From Symploca sp. SIO3C6 (lineage in GTDB: Bacteria; Cyanobacteriota; Cyanobacteriia; Cyanobacteriales; Coleofasciculaceae): DNA of 64,000 bases. Within the stretch, counting starts at the first letter, position 1; every line of letters starts with the position of its first letter. The stretch lies in assembly GCA_010692425.1 (NCBI GenBank), contig JAAHHJ010000008.1:1-64000 (forward strand). Direction: 5' to 3'. Positions 54,463 to 64,000 of the stretch are shown here, piece by piece. Made by a program: the position numbers and the translations under genes. The notes beneath the pieces are model-generated. The model ran no database searches. It was not told the origin of the DNA and saw only the letters and a list, made by a program, of their open reading frames with translations.

Positions 54463-57400
54463 ATGACCAATCTCAGCGATACTAACCAATTCAATGATGA
54501 CCATCCTGTAGCTACTCAAGAGCTAGCCTTAGACTGGCAAGAGGTTGAGGAGTTGGAGCCAAAACCACAGAACTCAGAGTTAAAATCTGAACCATTAGCG
54601 AGTAAAACTAATGGCAATCTCACACCAACACCGTCCAAGACTGATTTTACTTCCGAGCAAGCTTTAGAATTAATTAGCTCTGTCAAAACTGATCTTGAAC
54701 AGACAGGATATCTCAGTAAAGCTGAAGTCCAAGATAAATTTCAATTACTGGAAGAGTGGGTTCAAAACCTGCCTAAAGGATATCTGGCAAAACTAAGTAT
54801 TACTACTGAGCAAAACTTGAAGCGTGAACGACAGTGGCTATCAAGTATTGCTAGCCAGATGCAGCAAGCCAAGAATATTGAGGGGCTATGTGCAACTACA
54901 GTTAAGGAGGTTCGCGCCTATCTAAAGGTAGAGCGAGCCTTGATCTATCGCTTCGATTCTGAAAACCAAGGTTTAGTTATAGCTGAATCTATTGAAACTG
55001 GTTATACTCCCACTCTAGAGCAATCCCTGCCAGCCCTAGCCTTTGGTGGTGAAACTCGGCAGCAATACCAGCAAAGGGAAGTAGTAATTCTAGAGCAAAT
55101 CTACCAAAAGTCTCCCAGTCCCTACCAAGTCCAACTGCTCAAACAGTTTCAGGTTAAAGCTAGCCTCAGTCTGCCTATTTTTCTAGAGGGTAAAGTCTGG
55201 GGCTTACTGGTTGTGCAGCAATGCTCTGGTTTATCGCGGAAATGGCGGGAATCTGAAATTAGTTTGCTCTTTCAAATTGTCGCTCAACTGAGATTATGTC
55301 TCAAACCACTGAAATTCCGCGCCCAACTAAAAAAGCAGATTAACCGGGAAAAGTTCTTAGCCCAAGCCTTTGAAAATATCCGCACCCTCAGTGACTTGCC
55401 CGCCATTTTAGATGCCACTACCTACCAAGTCAGAAAGCTACTGGAATGCGATCGCGCCCTAGTATATCGTTTTAAACCAGACTGGAGTGGGGTCTATGTG
55501 GCAGAATCTGTTGCTCGTAGCTGGTTGCCACTGATGGAGCAACAGTATAAAGACCCATACTTGCAACTTGATGTGATTACCACTTCTAAGAAATGTAGAG
55601 TTTATGAGCTGATGCTGCCAGCCTCAGATACCTACCTGCAAGAACTCCAAGGTGGAAACTATGCTAAGGGTAAAAACTTTACTAGAGTTGATGACATCTA
55701 TGCTCAGGACTATGACCCTTGCTACTTGGAAACTCTAGAGAAATACCAAGCTAAAGCTTACATGGTAGTTCCTATTTTCTATAAAAATAAACTCTGGGGT
55801 ATGTTAGGAGTCTATCAAAACTCAGGCCCCCGTTTATGGGAAGATGACGAAGTACAGTTGCTCAGTTTAGTTGCCTCTCAAGTTGGTTTAGCTGTGGAGC
55901 AGACAGATTACGTCACCCAACTGCAAGCCCAAACCAAGGAAAAGGCGCAAGCAGTGGAGCGAGAAAGAACCTTAACTGCCTTGATTGAGAAGGTGCGCAG
56001 GTCTTTCGATATCCGCAGCATTTTCCGCACCACTTGCCAAGAGTTACGGAATATGACCAAAGCCGACAGAGTGGTTATCTATCGCTTTAATGATGACTGG
56101 AGTGGGCAGTTTTTGGGCGAATCTGTTGGCGCTGGCTGGACACCACTCATTCAAGTCCAGCAACAAGAAACTACTCTGACAGTAGATACAATAACTTACG
56201 ATAGCTGCACAATCAGGGAGATGACTTCTACCTCGACAGTGGATCCAGATACTTACTTGCAGAAAACTGAGGGTGGGGACTATGTCAGAGGCGCTCAATT
56301 TAAGCAGGTTGATGATATTTATGGGATGAATTTTTCCCCCTGCTACCTCGAAACCCTAGAGAGATTTCAGGCAAAAGCCTATCTGACAGTGCCGATTTTC
56401 CAAGAAAATAAGCTCTGGGGGTTATTAGCCGCTTACCAAAACTCAGAACCTCGTCAGTGGCAGGAATCAGAGGTAAGATTGATGCTCAAGCTGAGTAATA
56501 CCCTAGGAGTGGCGATTCAGCAGTGGGACTACGTGGAGCAAGTGCAGGCGCAATCGATCCAGTTCAAAAAAATTGTTGAGATCGAAAAGGCGGTAGCCAA
56601 AATCAGCTCTAAGCTCTTAAAGTTTCCCAAAGTAGAACTCATACTCCATTCTATCAATCGAGAAGTTCGGCTGCTACTAAAATGCGATCGCGTTGCCATC
56701 TATCGCTTTGAGCCTGATTGGAGTGGTAAGTTTATTGCTGAGGACATAGCCAAGGGTTGGGTACCCCTAGTGGGACCTGGTATTGAAACTGTTTGGGAAG
56801 ATACTTACTTACAAGAGACCAAAGGAGGTAGGTATAGCAAAGGCGAAAGTTTTGCAGTTGATGATATCTACAAGGTCGGTTACTCTGAATGTCACCTGGA
56901 AATCCTAGAGCAATTTGAGGTCAAAGCCCATGTCCTAGCACCAATTTTTGTTGAGGGCAAGCTCTGGGGCCTCCTAAGTGTCTATCAAAACAGTGGTCCT
57001 CGCCAGTGGCAAGAGTTTGAAGTCACGGCTATAACTCAAATTGCCCTACAGATAGGTACGGCTTTGCAACAGGCCAACTACCTAGAGCAGGTGCAGCAGC
57101 AGTCTGAGCAAGTGACCAGATTAGCACAGCGAGAAACCAACTTTATCAATCTACTTTACAAAACTGGACAGCGGATTGCTGAGCGCTTACAACAGAAAAA
57201 CCTCAACATCAATAATCTCTTCCGCACCACTAACCAAGAACTCCGACAACTGCTACAAACTGACCGAATTGCAGTCTATCGCTTCGAGCCTGATTGGCGT
57301 GGGGAAATCATCATTGAAGATGTCGGCAGTGGCTATGTCAAGCTAGTAGGGACTGAAACTGGCAGTTTTGCTGATCCTATCTTACAGGAAACCCAAGGCA

Positions 57401-58713
57401 GCATTTATCGCAAAAACGAAACCCGTGCCGTCAGTGATATCAGCACAGCTATTGAGCTAACCTTCTCCAGGGAAAGGCTAGAGGAATGGGGCGCAAAAGC
57501 CTATATCATTGCTCCCATGTTTAAGAATGACAAACTCTGGGGCTTGCTGATGACTTTCCAAAATAGCCAACCTCGTGACTGGGAGGAAGGTGAGGTTAAC
57601 CTGCTGACACAGATGGCGACGCAGTTGGGCATTATGTTACAGCAGTCTGAATACCTCGAACAGATTCAACAACAGTCTCAGCAACTGCAAAAGGCAGCAG
57701 AAAAGGAAAAAGCGGACAAAGAGACTTTACAGCAAGAGGTAATCCAGTTATTGACAGCCGTAAGACCAGCCCTAGATGGGGATCTCACCGTCCGGGCTCC
57801 TATTACCGACAACGAAGTGGGTACAATCGCTGCTGCCTATAATAATACCCTGCAAAGTCTGCGCAATATTGTTATCCAGGTGCAGGAGTCCTCTCGACAA
57901 GTTGCTCAAACTTCTCAAAAAAGTGAATCCTCCATTGCTGGTTTGTCTGGCCAAGCCCAGCATCAGTTTATGGCTCTGGGGATGGCTCTGGAGCGCATTC
58001 AGAAGATGGTTGATTCTACATCTGCTGTCGGCAATAGCGCCCAACAGGTGGAAACTGCCCTCCAACAGACTCATCAGATTGTCCAACAGGGCGATGTGGC
58101 AATGAATCGCAGTGTCGATGGTATTCTCGAGATTCGAGAAACAGTGGCCGAAACCAGTAAACGGATCAAGCGTTTGAGTGAATCTTCCCAAAAGGTTTCC
58201 AAAGTGGTTAACTTAATCAGTAACTTTACAACTCAGACGCAATTACTAGCACTTAACGCCGCGATTGAGGCTACTAGGGCTGGTGAATATGGGCGTGGTT
58301 TTGTTGTCGTTGCTGATGAGGTGCGCTCTCTGGCACGTCAGTCTGCTGATGCTGCTACAGAAATTGCGCAATTGGTGCAGGAAATCCAGCAAGGTACAGC
58401 TGAGGTATCAACAGTGATGGAGAAGGGTATTGAGCAAGTTGCTCAAGGTACCAATCTAGTCACTGATGCCCGCCAGACTCTCAATGCTATTGTCGAAGCT
58501 ACAGCTCAAATCAATCATTTGGTGGAAGGTATTACTAAGGCAACTCAGGTGCAGAATCAAGAGTGCCAATCAGTGACACAAACGATGAATGAGGTGGCAG
58601 CAATTGCTAATCAAACTTCTGAGGATTCTATTGAGATGTCTAACTCTTTTAAGGAGTTGCTGACAATGGCCCAGAATCTCCAGACTAGTGCAGACCAGTT
58701 TAAGGTCAACTGA
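54463..58713 (+). CDS. pixJ: PixJ-like chemoreceptor with five GAF domains, three bilin-type
   Basis: A 1416-residue methyl-accepting receptor. Seen: a disordered N-terminus, five GAF domains (about 125-285, 300-490, 505-690, 705-875, 890-1060), a HAMP-like segment (about 1090-1140) and an MCP signalling hairpin (about 1140-1416, tip around [19 protein letters not shown]). GAF2, GAF3 and GAF4 carry the cyanobacteriochrome bilin-attachment cysteine: Cys420 (DPCYLE), Cys627 (SPCYLE) and Cys810 (SECHLE). GAF4 also has WEDTYLQET, as in red/green types. GAF2 and GAF3 have an extra Cys (378, 582) in an insertion. GAF1 and GAF5 lack the cysteine. No membrane segment is visible, so the receptor looks soluble. 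Confidence 0.93.
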   Translation: MTNLSDTNQFNDDHPVATQELALDWQEVEELEPKPQNSELKSEPLASKTNGNLTPTPSKTDFTSEQALELISSVKTDLEQTGYLSKAEVQDKFQLLEEWVQNLPKGYLAKLSITTEQNLKRERQWLSSIASQMQQAKNIEGLCATTVKEVRAYLKVERALIYRFDSENQGLVIAESIETGYTPTLEQSLPALAFGGETRQQYQQREVVILEQIYQKSPSPYQVQLLKQFQVKASLSLPIFLEGKVWGLLVVQQCSGLSRKWRESEISLLFQIVAQLRLCLKPLKFRAQLKKQINREKFLAQAFENIRTLSDLPAILDATTYQVRKLLECDRALVYRFKPDWSGVYVAESVARSWLPLMEQQYKDPYLQLDVITTSKKCRVYELMLPASDTYLQELQGGNYAKGKNFTRVDDIYAQDYDPCYLETLEKYQAKAYMVVPIFYKNKLWGMLGVYQNSGPRLWEDDEVQLLSLVASQVGLAVEQTDYVTQLQAQTKEKAQAVERERTLTALIEKVRRSFDIRSIFRTTCQELRNMTKADRVVIYRFNDDWSGQFLGESVGAGWTPLIQVQQQETTLTVDTITYDSCTIREMTSTSTVDPDTYLQKTEGGDYVRGAQFKQVDDIYGMNFSPCYLETLERFQAKAYLTVPIFQENKLWGLLAAYQNSEPRQWQESEVRLMLKLSNTLGVAIQQWDYVEQVQAQSIQFKKIVEIEKAVAKISSKLLKFPKVELILHSINREVRLLLKCDRVAIYRFEPDWSGKFIAEDIAKGWVPLVGPGIETVWEDTYLQETKGGRYSKGESFAVDDIYKVGYSECHLEILEQFEVKAHVLAPIFVEGKLWGLLSVYQNSGPRQWQEFEVTAITQIALQIGTALQQANYLEQVQQQSEQVTRLAQRETNFINLLYKTGQRIAERLQQKNLNINNLFRTTNQELRQLLQTDRIAVYRFEPDWRGEIIIEDVGSGYVKLVGTETGSFADPILQETQGSIYRKNETRAVSDISTAIELTFSRERLEEWGAKAYIIAPMFKNDKLWGLLMTFQNSQPRDWEEGEVNLLTQMATQLGIMLQQSEYLEQIQQQSQQLQKAAEKEKADKETLQQEVIQLLTAVRPALDGDLTVRAPITDNEVGTIAAAYNNTLQSLRNIVIQVQESSRQVAQTSQKSESSIAGLSGQAQHQFMALGMALERIQKMVDSTSAVGNSAQQVETALQQTHQIVQQGDVAMNRSVDGILEIRETVAETSKRIKRLSESSQKVSKVVNLISNFTTQTQLLALNAAIEATRAGEYGRGFVVVADEVRSLARQSADAATEIAQLVQEIQQGTAEVSTVMEKGIEQVAQGTNLVTDARQTLNAIVEATAQINHLVEGITKATQVQNQECQSVTQTMNEVAAIANQTSEDSIEMSNSFKELLTMAQNLQTSADQFKVN

Positions 58714-58721
58714 ATCTGATT

Positions 58722-58778
58722 TTAAGTAATAAGTAATAAGTAATAAGTAATAAGTAATAGGTAATAAGTAATAAGTGA
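58722..58778. repeat. STRR, heptamer TAAGTAA
   Basis: Eight 7-bp units (reverse complement of the TTACTTA unit) starting 8 bases after the pixJ stop. Confidence 0.95.
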
Positions 58779-59014
58779 AGATCAGAAGGTTGATATGGTC
58801 ATGGTCAGAAGAGTTAAGCTGTCACGCATTTTAATTGGGTATAACTAGTGAATCAGATAGTCGCACTACCAGTATTCACAATTATTGACAATTAGGTTTA
58901 AATGACAGTTTATACCGTTTCACTCTATCATCAGTTATTTGTCTACTACTATATTTATTGCTTATTGCTTAATACTTATTGCTTACAAAGTATTGGTGTC
59001 AAATTAAATTACTA

Positions 59015-62000
59015 ATGAATAATAACCATAAAATTCACGAACAAGGTCTCCACTACTTTCTCCAGGAAGCGCCGGAACTATTGCGAGTGTTAGAACAAGA
59101 TTTGCTTAGTCTCAGAAAAGACTGTAGTCTCAAAAAAATTCACAACCTGATGCGAATTACCCATACCCTTAAAGGCGCTGCGGCTAGTGTTGGGTTAGAG
59201 ACAATCAAAAGTGTGGCTCACTCCTTAGAGGATATTTTCAAAGCCCTCTGCCAACCCGATTTATCAATTGATTCTGAAGTTGAAGCCTTGCTTTTTGAGG
59301 GTTTTGAATGTCTGCGCCTACCTTTAACAGCCCAACTGACAGGAGGACAAGTTAATGATTCTGAAGTGCTTGATCGCACGGCTGTAGTTTTTGCTCAACT
59401 GCAAGACAGGTTAGGGGACTTTTTTAGTCATGAAACTCATCTCCCTTCCTCGGTAGAATTGGGCTTTGATGTAACTCATTCTATATTTGAAGTTGGGGTT
59501 ACTCAGCGCTTGAAGGAAATTGCTGAAGCTCAGCGACATGGGGATTTACCAAAGTTGGCTACCAATCTCAGGACTCAGGCGGAAGTTTTTCTCGGCTTAG
59601 CTGAATCCCTAAATTTAAACGGATTTAAAGCCATTGCCCAAGCCACAATCGCCGCGCTCGACAACCATCCAGAGCAGTTAGAAACTATTGCCAGACAGGC
59701 TTTATCAGATTTTTTAGAAGGACAGGCGGCTGTGCTATCTGGCGATCGTGACCAAGGGGGTGAACCTTCAGAACTCCTGCAAAAACTAAGTGGGTTGCCT
59801 AGCACTATTACTGAATCAGTTATTAAGCAGCATACTCAATCCTTTGTTCCAAATTCTTATTCAGAAAAGTCTCAAAATTTACTAGTTGATACTCCAGAAT
59901 CTGCAACTCCACCAGAACATAACTTGGTGAGTAATAAAACTGACTCGGGCTTGGTTGTGAGTAATTTAGGTGATTCACAATTGAGTGTGGAGGTTTCGGC
60001 ACAGTTTGATGAAAATGAATCAGAAAATGACTCAACTGTTGACTCCCTCCTAGAAGCAATTTGGGGAGAATCAGAGGAATCCCATTCCCAAGATACTAGC
60101 GAATCTCTTGAAATCCCGGTTGAGGGCGAAGAAGTTCTATTTATAGACTCCATTACCAATGATTCTTTGTCAGGGGAAATAAATCAAAAATCACTACTGG
60201 ATTCGACCAGCAATCAAGAACAATTAACTAATGATCAATCACCAATCTCTACACCAAACTATGTTTATCCACCTCCGGCAGTGCGAGTAAATGTTGAACA
60301 TTTAGAACAGCTAAATTATTCAACTGGAGAATTACTAACCAATCAAAACCGCCAGTTGCTTCAGAGTGAACAACTCAAGGCTGAAGTAAAAGTCCTAATT
60401 GAGCGTCTTGATCAACATCGGCAACTACTGACTCAACTCCATGACCTATCTGAAAGTCTGTTAACTTTGCCAGAACGAAGATTTAATAGACAATGGGGAA
60501 TGAAACAGAAATATCTTTCCCTCTCTAAGCGTAAAATAGGCGAGAGAGCAGGTAAAATCCAGAGCCGGAAGGAAGCTTTTTCACCCCTGGTGGTGAGTGA
60601 AAGTTCCCCTTTGTCTCATCAAAACTCTCCATTCCCAGAACACAGCGAGCATTTTGATTCCCTGGAGCTACAGCGCTATAGCGAAGCCCAAATCCTGATT
60701 GAGTCAATTCTCGAAGACACTGTGCAACTAGCAGAAGCAGCTGATGCTATTGATCTATTTGCAACAAGTTCTCATCAGACTCTCGAAAAACAAAGTCGGC
60801 TATTAAACAGTAGCAGGGACGCTATAATCGAAGCCCGGATGTTACCACTGGGAGAAATTTTTGGTCGTTTTCCCCGTGTCCTAGAGCAGTTGGAAATTCT
60901 GCACCATAAATCAGTAGTACTGAAGCTTGAAGGTACGGAAGTCTTGGTGGAGAAATTAGTAGCCCAAAAGCTTTATGAACCTCTATTACACTTAGTTCGC
61001 AATGCCTTTGACCACGGAATTGAGTCCCCTGAGTATAGGCAACAGCAAGGCAAACCGAGTCAAGGTCAGATTTCCATTTGTGCCTACCATCGGGGTTCTA
61101 ACCTGATGATTGTAGTTAGGGATGATGGTCAAGGGTTAAATTTTGAAGAGATTGCTCAAAGGGCAATAGAGCGTCAACTGATTAGTCATCAACAGGCTAG
61201 TACTCTCGATGAGACTCAGCTCAAGAATTTACTATTTGAACCAGGCTTTTCTACCAACTCTGTAGTCAATGATCTTTCCGGGCGAGGTATGGGTTTAGAT
61301 GTGGTACGTACCCAGTTGCAAGCCCTCAATGGCTCAGTGACTGTTGATTGTGAACCCGATAAGGGTACAACTTTCCTGCTCCAAATTCCCCTGAGTCTGA
61401 CAATTGCCAAATTGCTCCTGTTTCAGGCTGGTGAACACATTTATGCCTTACTGGCAGATACAATTGAGCAAATTCTCATACCAGCGCCCACTCAGATGCA
61501 GTATTGGTCAGAGGGCAAAGCTCTACGTTGGGGTAAGGGTGTTGATGAACGACTGGTTCCCATTTACCAACTTGCCAAAGTCCTTGATTATCACTCTCAG
61601 GCTGGGGAACCCTTGCTTTCTCCTAAGTTGCAACCCTTTGTTAATCAAGAGCAATCGAACCCAGTTCTGATTGTGCGCTCTGCCGAACAGCTTCTGGGCT
61701 TAGAAGTTGACCAGTTGTTGGGTGATCAAGAATTGGTCATTCGTCCTTTGGGGGCAATGATTGCTCCACCTAAGTTTGTCTATGGAGGCAGTATTATGGC
61801 TGACGGCAGGCTGACATTGGTACTCGATGGCTCAGTATTTATGCAGTACTTGTTTGAGCAGCAGACTAATACAACTAGTAATCACTTCGCTTTCAATCAG
61901 CCTGAGACCAGACAGCATAACTATACTGCTAAGACAACATATTACACCCATGCTTACCGTGATGTAGACAATGCCACGCCCCCTAGACTCTCTTCGGCTC

Positions 62001-62449
62001 AACAGCAGCAATTACCAGCTGTAACTAATGCTCAGTTACCAGCAGTTGCCCAACATGTCCCACAAAGGTTTGACAAAACTATTCTCCTAGTAGATGACTC
62101 AATCACCGTGCGCCAAACTCTGGCTATGACTCTCAAACAATCTGGCTATCAGGTTGTACAAGCTAGAGATGGTTATGAGGCAATTGAGCAAATTAGGCAC
62201 CATCGACATATCGACTTGGTGATCTGTGATATCGAAATGCCTCGTATGAATGGGTTTGAGTTCCTTAAGCACCGCCAGCAAGACCCACATTTAGCAGAGA
62301 TTTCAGTGATGATGCTAACTTCCCGGAGTGGCAATAAACATCGCTTGTTAGCTAAGGAGTTGGGGGCAACAGACTATATTACTAAGCCCTATCTAGAACA
62401 CCAATTTTTGCTAAAGGTGGCGGAGGTATTACAGAACAAATGCAACTAG
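59015..62449 (+). CDS. pixL: CheA-like hybrid histidine kinase PixL
   Basis: A 1144-residue kinase when begun at ATG 59015; a TTG frame reaches 58979 but adds 12 unlikely residues from AT-rich repeat-like DNA. Seen: an N-terminal Hpt domain with phospho-acceptor His50 in RITHTLKGAAAS, a second Hpt-like or linker region, a long acidic linker (about 285-425), the dimerisation helices, an ATPase domain with LLHLVRNAFDHGIE, VRDDGQGL and SGRGMGLDVVR, a CheW-like domain (about 780-920), and a C-terminal receiver with TILLVDDSITVRQ, Asp in LVICDIEMPRMNGF and Lys in YITKPY. It receives input from PixJ through PixI and phosphorylates PixG and PixH. Confidence 0.93.
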   Translation: MNNNHKIHEQGLHYFLQEAPELLRVLEQDLLSLRKDCSLKKIHNLMRITHTLKGAAASVGLETIKSVAHSLEDIFKALCQPDLSIDSEVEALLFEGFECLRLPLTAQLTGGQVNDSEVLDRTAVVFAQLQDRLGDFFSHETHLPSSVELGFDVTHSIFEVGVTQRLKEIAEAQRHGDLPKLATNLRTQAEVFLGLAESLNLNGFKAIAQATIAALDNHPEQLETIARQALSDFLEGQAAVLSGDRDQGGEPSELLQKLSGLPSTITESVIKQHTQSFVPNSYSEKSQNLLVDTPESATPPEHNLVSNKTDSGLVVSNLGDSQLSVEVSAQFDENESENDSTVDSLLEAIWGESEESHSQDTSESLEIPVEGEEVLFIDSITNDSLSGEINQKSLLDSTSNQEQLTNDQSPISTPNYVYPPPAVRVNVEHLEQLNYSTGELLTNQNRQLLQSEQLKAEVKVLIERLDQHRQLLTQLHDLSESLLTLPERRFNRQWGMKQKYLSLSKRKIGERAGKIQSRKEAFSPLVVSESSPLSHQNSPFPEHSEHFDSLELQRYSEAQILIESILEDTVQLAEAADAIDLFATSSHQTLEKQSRLLNSSRDAIIEARMLPLGEIFGRFPRVLEQLEILHHKSVVLKLEGTEVLVEKLVAQKLYEPLLHLVRNAFDHGIESPEYRQQQGKPSQGQISICAYHRGSNLMIVVRDDGQGLNFEEIAQRAIERQLISHQQASTLDETQLKNLLFEPGFSTNSVVNDLSGRGMGLDVVRTQLQALNGSVTVDCEPDKGTTFLLQIPLSLTIAKLLLFQAGEHIYALLADTIEQILIPAPTQMQYWSEGKALRWGKGVDERLVPIYQLAKVLDYHSQAGEPLLSPKLQPFVNQEQSNPVLIVRSAEQLLGLEVDQLLGDQELVIRPLGAMIAPPKFVYGGSIMADGRLTLVLDGSVFMQYLFEQQTNTTSNHFAFNQPETRQHNYTAKTTYYTHAYRDVDNATPPRLSSAQQQQLPAVTNAQLPAVAQHVPQRFDKTILLVDDSITVRQTLAMTLKQSGYQVVQARDGYEAIEQIRHHRHIDLVICDIEMPRMNGFEFLKHRQQDPHLAEISVMMLTSRSGNKHRLLAKELGATDYITKPYLEHQFLLKVAEVLQNKCN

Positions 62450-62535
62450 CTCATGGTTCATGGTTCATGGTTCATGATTCATAGTTCATAGCTCTTGTTA
62501 TTACTTATTACTTATTACTTATTACTTATTACTTA
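62450..62535. repeat. STRR pair: TTCATGG and TTACTTA heptamers
   Basis: Two arrays side by side: TTCATGG/TTCATAG units at 62450-62493 and TTACTTA units at 62498-62535. They fill most of the gap between pixL and the next cheW-like gene. Confidence 0.93.
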
Positions 62536-62552
62536 ACCCTACTCATAGACCA

Positions 62553-63041
62553 ATGAACAATCAACAATCAACAACCCAAAAATTCATAGTTCTCAAGGTT
62601 GCTGATTATCTCCTAGCACTCCCAATTGTGGATGTACTCAAGGTGGTAAATTGCCCTGCTTCAGCTTACAGAGAATTTAAAAATATGGGGCTTGTTCAAC
62701 TAGGCAGGCATACAATTAGAGTTTTGGATTTACAGGGGCAGTTTAGCTCAGGTGATGTATCTCAAGTATCCACTAACCCTGATTTTCTGATAATTACCCG
62801 TTCTCTTGAGGGAGAATTATGGGGAATTGGAGTGCAGGAAACACCTAATTTAATGGATTTACCTTTAGAGAATATGCAAAGTCTCCCTAAGTTTGAAAGT
62901 CAGTCTGGTTTTCTTGAGTTAGTTAGTCATAGTGCTGTGGTATCTAATTCTGAAGTCACAAATACAATTTTTTTACTGGATATAAGACGGTTGCTGGATG
63001 TTATTAATAATTCCCATCGACAGTCTTTAAGTAATAAGTAA
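62553..63041 (+). CDS. CheW-like protein
   Basis: A 162-residue, divergent CheW-domain protein. Seen: KFIVLKVADYLLALPIVDVLKVV at the N-terminal subdomain (about 10-32), MGLVQLGRHTIRVLDLQGQF, and FLIITRSLEGELWGIGVQETPN. It would be a second adaptor or a coupling-protein competitor beside PixI. The first codons (MNNQQSTTQ) come from ATGAACA/ATCAACA heptamers and the last (SNK, stop) from a TAAGTAA array, so both ends of the gene are made of repeat sequence. It closes the pix cluster. The translation start could also lie further upstream or downstream. Confidence 0.8.
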   Translation: MNNQQSTTQKFIVLKVADYLLALPIVDVLKVVNCPASAYREFKNMGLVQLGRHTIRVLDLQGQFSSGDVSQVSTNPDFLIITRSLEGELWGIGVQETPNLMDLPLENMQSLPKFESQSGFLELVSHSAVVSNSEVTNTIFLLDIRRLLDVINNSHRQSLSNK

Positions 63042-63127
63042 TAAGTAATAAGTAATAAGTAATAAGTAGTAAGTAGTAAGTAGTAAGTAATAAGTAATAA
63101 GTAATAAGTAATAAGTAATAAGTAATA
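63027..63127. repeat. STRR, heptamers TAAGTAA and TAAGTAG
   Basis: Fourteen 7-bp units, the longest TAAGTAA array here. Three TAAGTAG variants sit together in the middle. It supplies the last codons and stop of the cheW-like gene. Confidence 0.95.
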
Positions 63128-63151
63128 AATTGATTATGACTGGTGTCTTTG

Positions 63152-64000
63152 TTATTTGAAGTCCTGACAAAGTTTCAAAAATTGAGCTGGAATTTCTGGA
63201 CGCCCACCCCAGTGAAGGTGAATATAGGAAGCATGTAGCTGATGTACTTTCCAGCCTTCGGTAGCTGTCTTCGTCTTGTGTCTGGGTTCATATCTTTTTA
63301 TTTCAAATAAAGGTTTTTCCGGCATTGTTGTTAGTTGGGAACGATGAAATTCGTGTCCCCAAACTGTTGCACCAGCTTTTAGTAGAGGGCTATCTTGAAT
63401 TGTTCTTGCTTGTCTATATCCTAAAGTGAGACGTTTTGCCATTATTACTTTTGTGGGTAATACTCCCACCATTGACCAAGAAAACCCTTTGAAGTCAGTC
63501 AAAAGTTGACACAAATACATCAATCCACCGCACTCGGCGTAGGTTGGTATTCCCTTAATAATTAATACTTTTACTGCCTCACGGGCGCTGGTATTTTCTG
63601 CTAGTTGTTGGGCAAATACTTCGGGAAAACCGCCACCGAAGTAAAGTCCCTGAATATCTTTAGGCACAGCAGTATCGGCAAGTGGACTCCAGAAAACTAA
63701 CTCGGCACCCAAATCTTGTAAGATATCGAGATTGTCTTGGTAGTAGAAACTAAAAGCTTGATCTCGTGCTACTGCGATTCTGATTTTTGGTAAGGGCGCT
63801 TCTGTGAAGGGGAGAGGGGGAGATGGGGAGAGGGGGAGATTAATTTTCTTACTTCTGCCTCCTGCCTCCTGCCTTCTGCCTTTCCTGGGGAGATGGGGAG
63901 ATGGGGAGAGGGGGAGATTAATTTTCTTACTTCTGCCTCCTGCCTCCTGCCTTCTGCCTTTCCTGGGGAGATGGGGAGATGGGGAGATGGGGAGAAAGGC
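63152..64000 (-). CDS. cbiA: Cobyrinate a,c-diamide synthase, C-terminal part
   Basis: The 3' portion of a CbiA/CobB-type synthase, amidating cobyrinate side chains with glutamine and ATP in cobalamin synthesis. Seen: the class I glutamine amidotransferase half, with KIRIAVARDQAFSFYYQDNL at the start, LYFGGGFPEVFA, the nucleophile Cys in YAECGGLMYL, GYRQART, VWGHEFHRSQ and the C-terminal His motif ASYIHLHWGGRP. The first residue of the clear domain lies near 63800; upstream the frame stays open to the window edge through two in-frame copies of a 78-bp repeat in the inter-domain linker. The N-terminal ATPase half lies outside. A TTG at 63712 is inside the domain and is not the true start. Confidence 0.9.
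   Translation of the reverse strand, partial: AFLPISPSPHLPRKGRRQEAGGRSKKINLPLSPSPHLPRKGRRQEAGGRSKKINLPLSPSPPLPFTEAPLPKIRIAVARDQAFSFYYQDNLDILQDLGAELVFWSPLADTAVPKDIQGLYFGGGFPEVFAQQLAENTSAREAVKVLIIKGIPTYAECGGLMYLCQLLTDFKGFSWSMVGVLPTKVIMAKRLTLGYRQARTIQDSPLLKAGATVWGHEFHRSQLTTMPEKPLFEIKRYEPRHKTKTATEGWKVHQLHASYIHLHWGGRPEIPAQFLKLCQDFK
63810..64000. repeat. 78-bp tandem repeat with CTCCCCAT arrays, inside cbiA
   Basis: A composite unit joins G-rich octamers (GGGGAGAT) with a TTAATTTTCTTACTTCTGCC segment and GCAGGAG/GCAGAAG heptamers. Copies start at about 63840 and 63918, exactly 78 bases (26 codons) apart; a further array runs to the window edge. Read on the minus strand it encodes a repeated Arg/Gly-, Lys- and Pro/Ser-rich block. 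Confidence 0.93.

Noticed and set aside
57772-58191. 139-residue frame antisense to pixJ
   Set aside because: It lies across the HAMP and MCP region, whose coding on the plus strand is certain.

Overview
The window looks like chromosomal DNA of a filamentous, motile cyanobacterium. The evidence is: many HIP1 octamers (GCGATCGC, e.g. near 8357, 14219, 17230, 21043, 25478, 29446, 48521); lineage-typical families (DUF928, PatA/PixG, XisH/XisI, TIGR04168 phosphoesterase, cyanobacterial Omp85, biosynthetic SpeA); and many 7-8 bp short tandem repeats (STRRs) between genes. The DNA is AT-rich and no genus can be named safely.

Layout. 1-6.5 kb: a LuxR-type regulator with a CHASE2 kinase, a DUF928 exported protein, and a PAS kinase divergent from an OmpR regulator. 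6.5-18 kb, mostly minus strand: a TPR-CHAT protein, a compact GST-sodC-GST antioxidant operon, an RCK-pore-RCK ion-channel protein, comB, a HAMP kinase with a Tat-type lipoprotein hydrolase, and tRNA-Ser(UGA). 18-33.7 kb: metabolic and housekeeping genes (phosphoesterase, two arsenosugar-type glycosyltransferases, M61 peptidase, Crp regulator, pdxH, lapA-like, scpA, sugar nucleotidyltransferase, speA, miaE, GNAT). 34-46 kb: an envelope/export block with an Omp85 barrel protein, a TolC-type channel, a MacB-like permease and a MacA/HlyD-like adaptor with no ATPase beside them, then a divergent 1496-residue protein joining a two-partner-secretion domain, a 15-residue repeat tract, TPRs and a CHAT protease domain. 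46-50.6 kb: xisH/xisI, a ketopantoate-reductase-like gene and a divergent phosphoketolase. 51.8-63 kb: a complete pix/tax-type phototaxis cluster (pixG, H, I, J, L plus an extra cheW-like gene). 63.2-64 kb: the 3' part of cobyrinate a,c-diamide synthase, cut by the window edge.

How the genes fit together. The pix cluster is a full chemotaxis-like pathway in which a five-GAF receptor with three bilin-binding-type GAF domains would signal through PixI and the CheA-like PixL to the response regulators PixG and PixH, probably steering type IV pilus motility. The TolC, permease and adaptor genes form a tripartite efflux set. The large TPS-TPR-CHAT protein beside them is the best candidate for an undescribed secreted protease-like system. 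Repeats have shaped the window: every intergenic gap of the pix cluster carries an STRR, two pix-cluster genes end inside STRRs, and an in-frame 78-bp repeat lies inside the cobyrinate synthase gene. Two copies of a MITE-like element, a relic WD40 repeat and an IS605-like hairpin complete the mobile or relic DNA.
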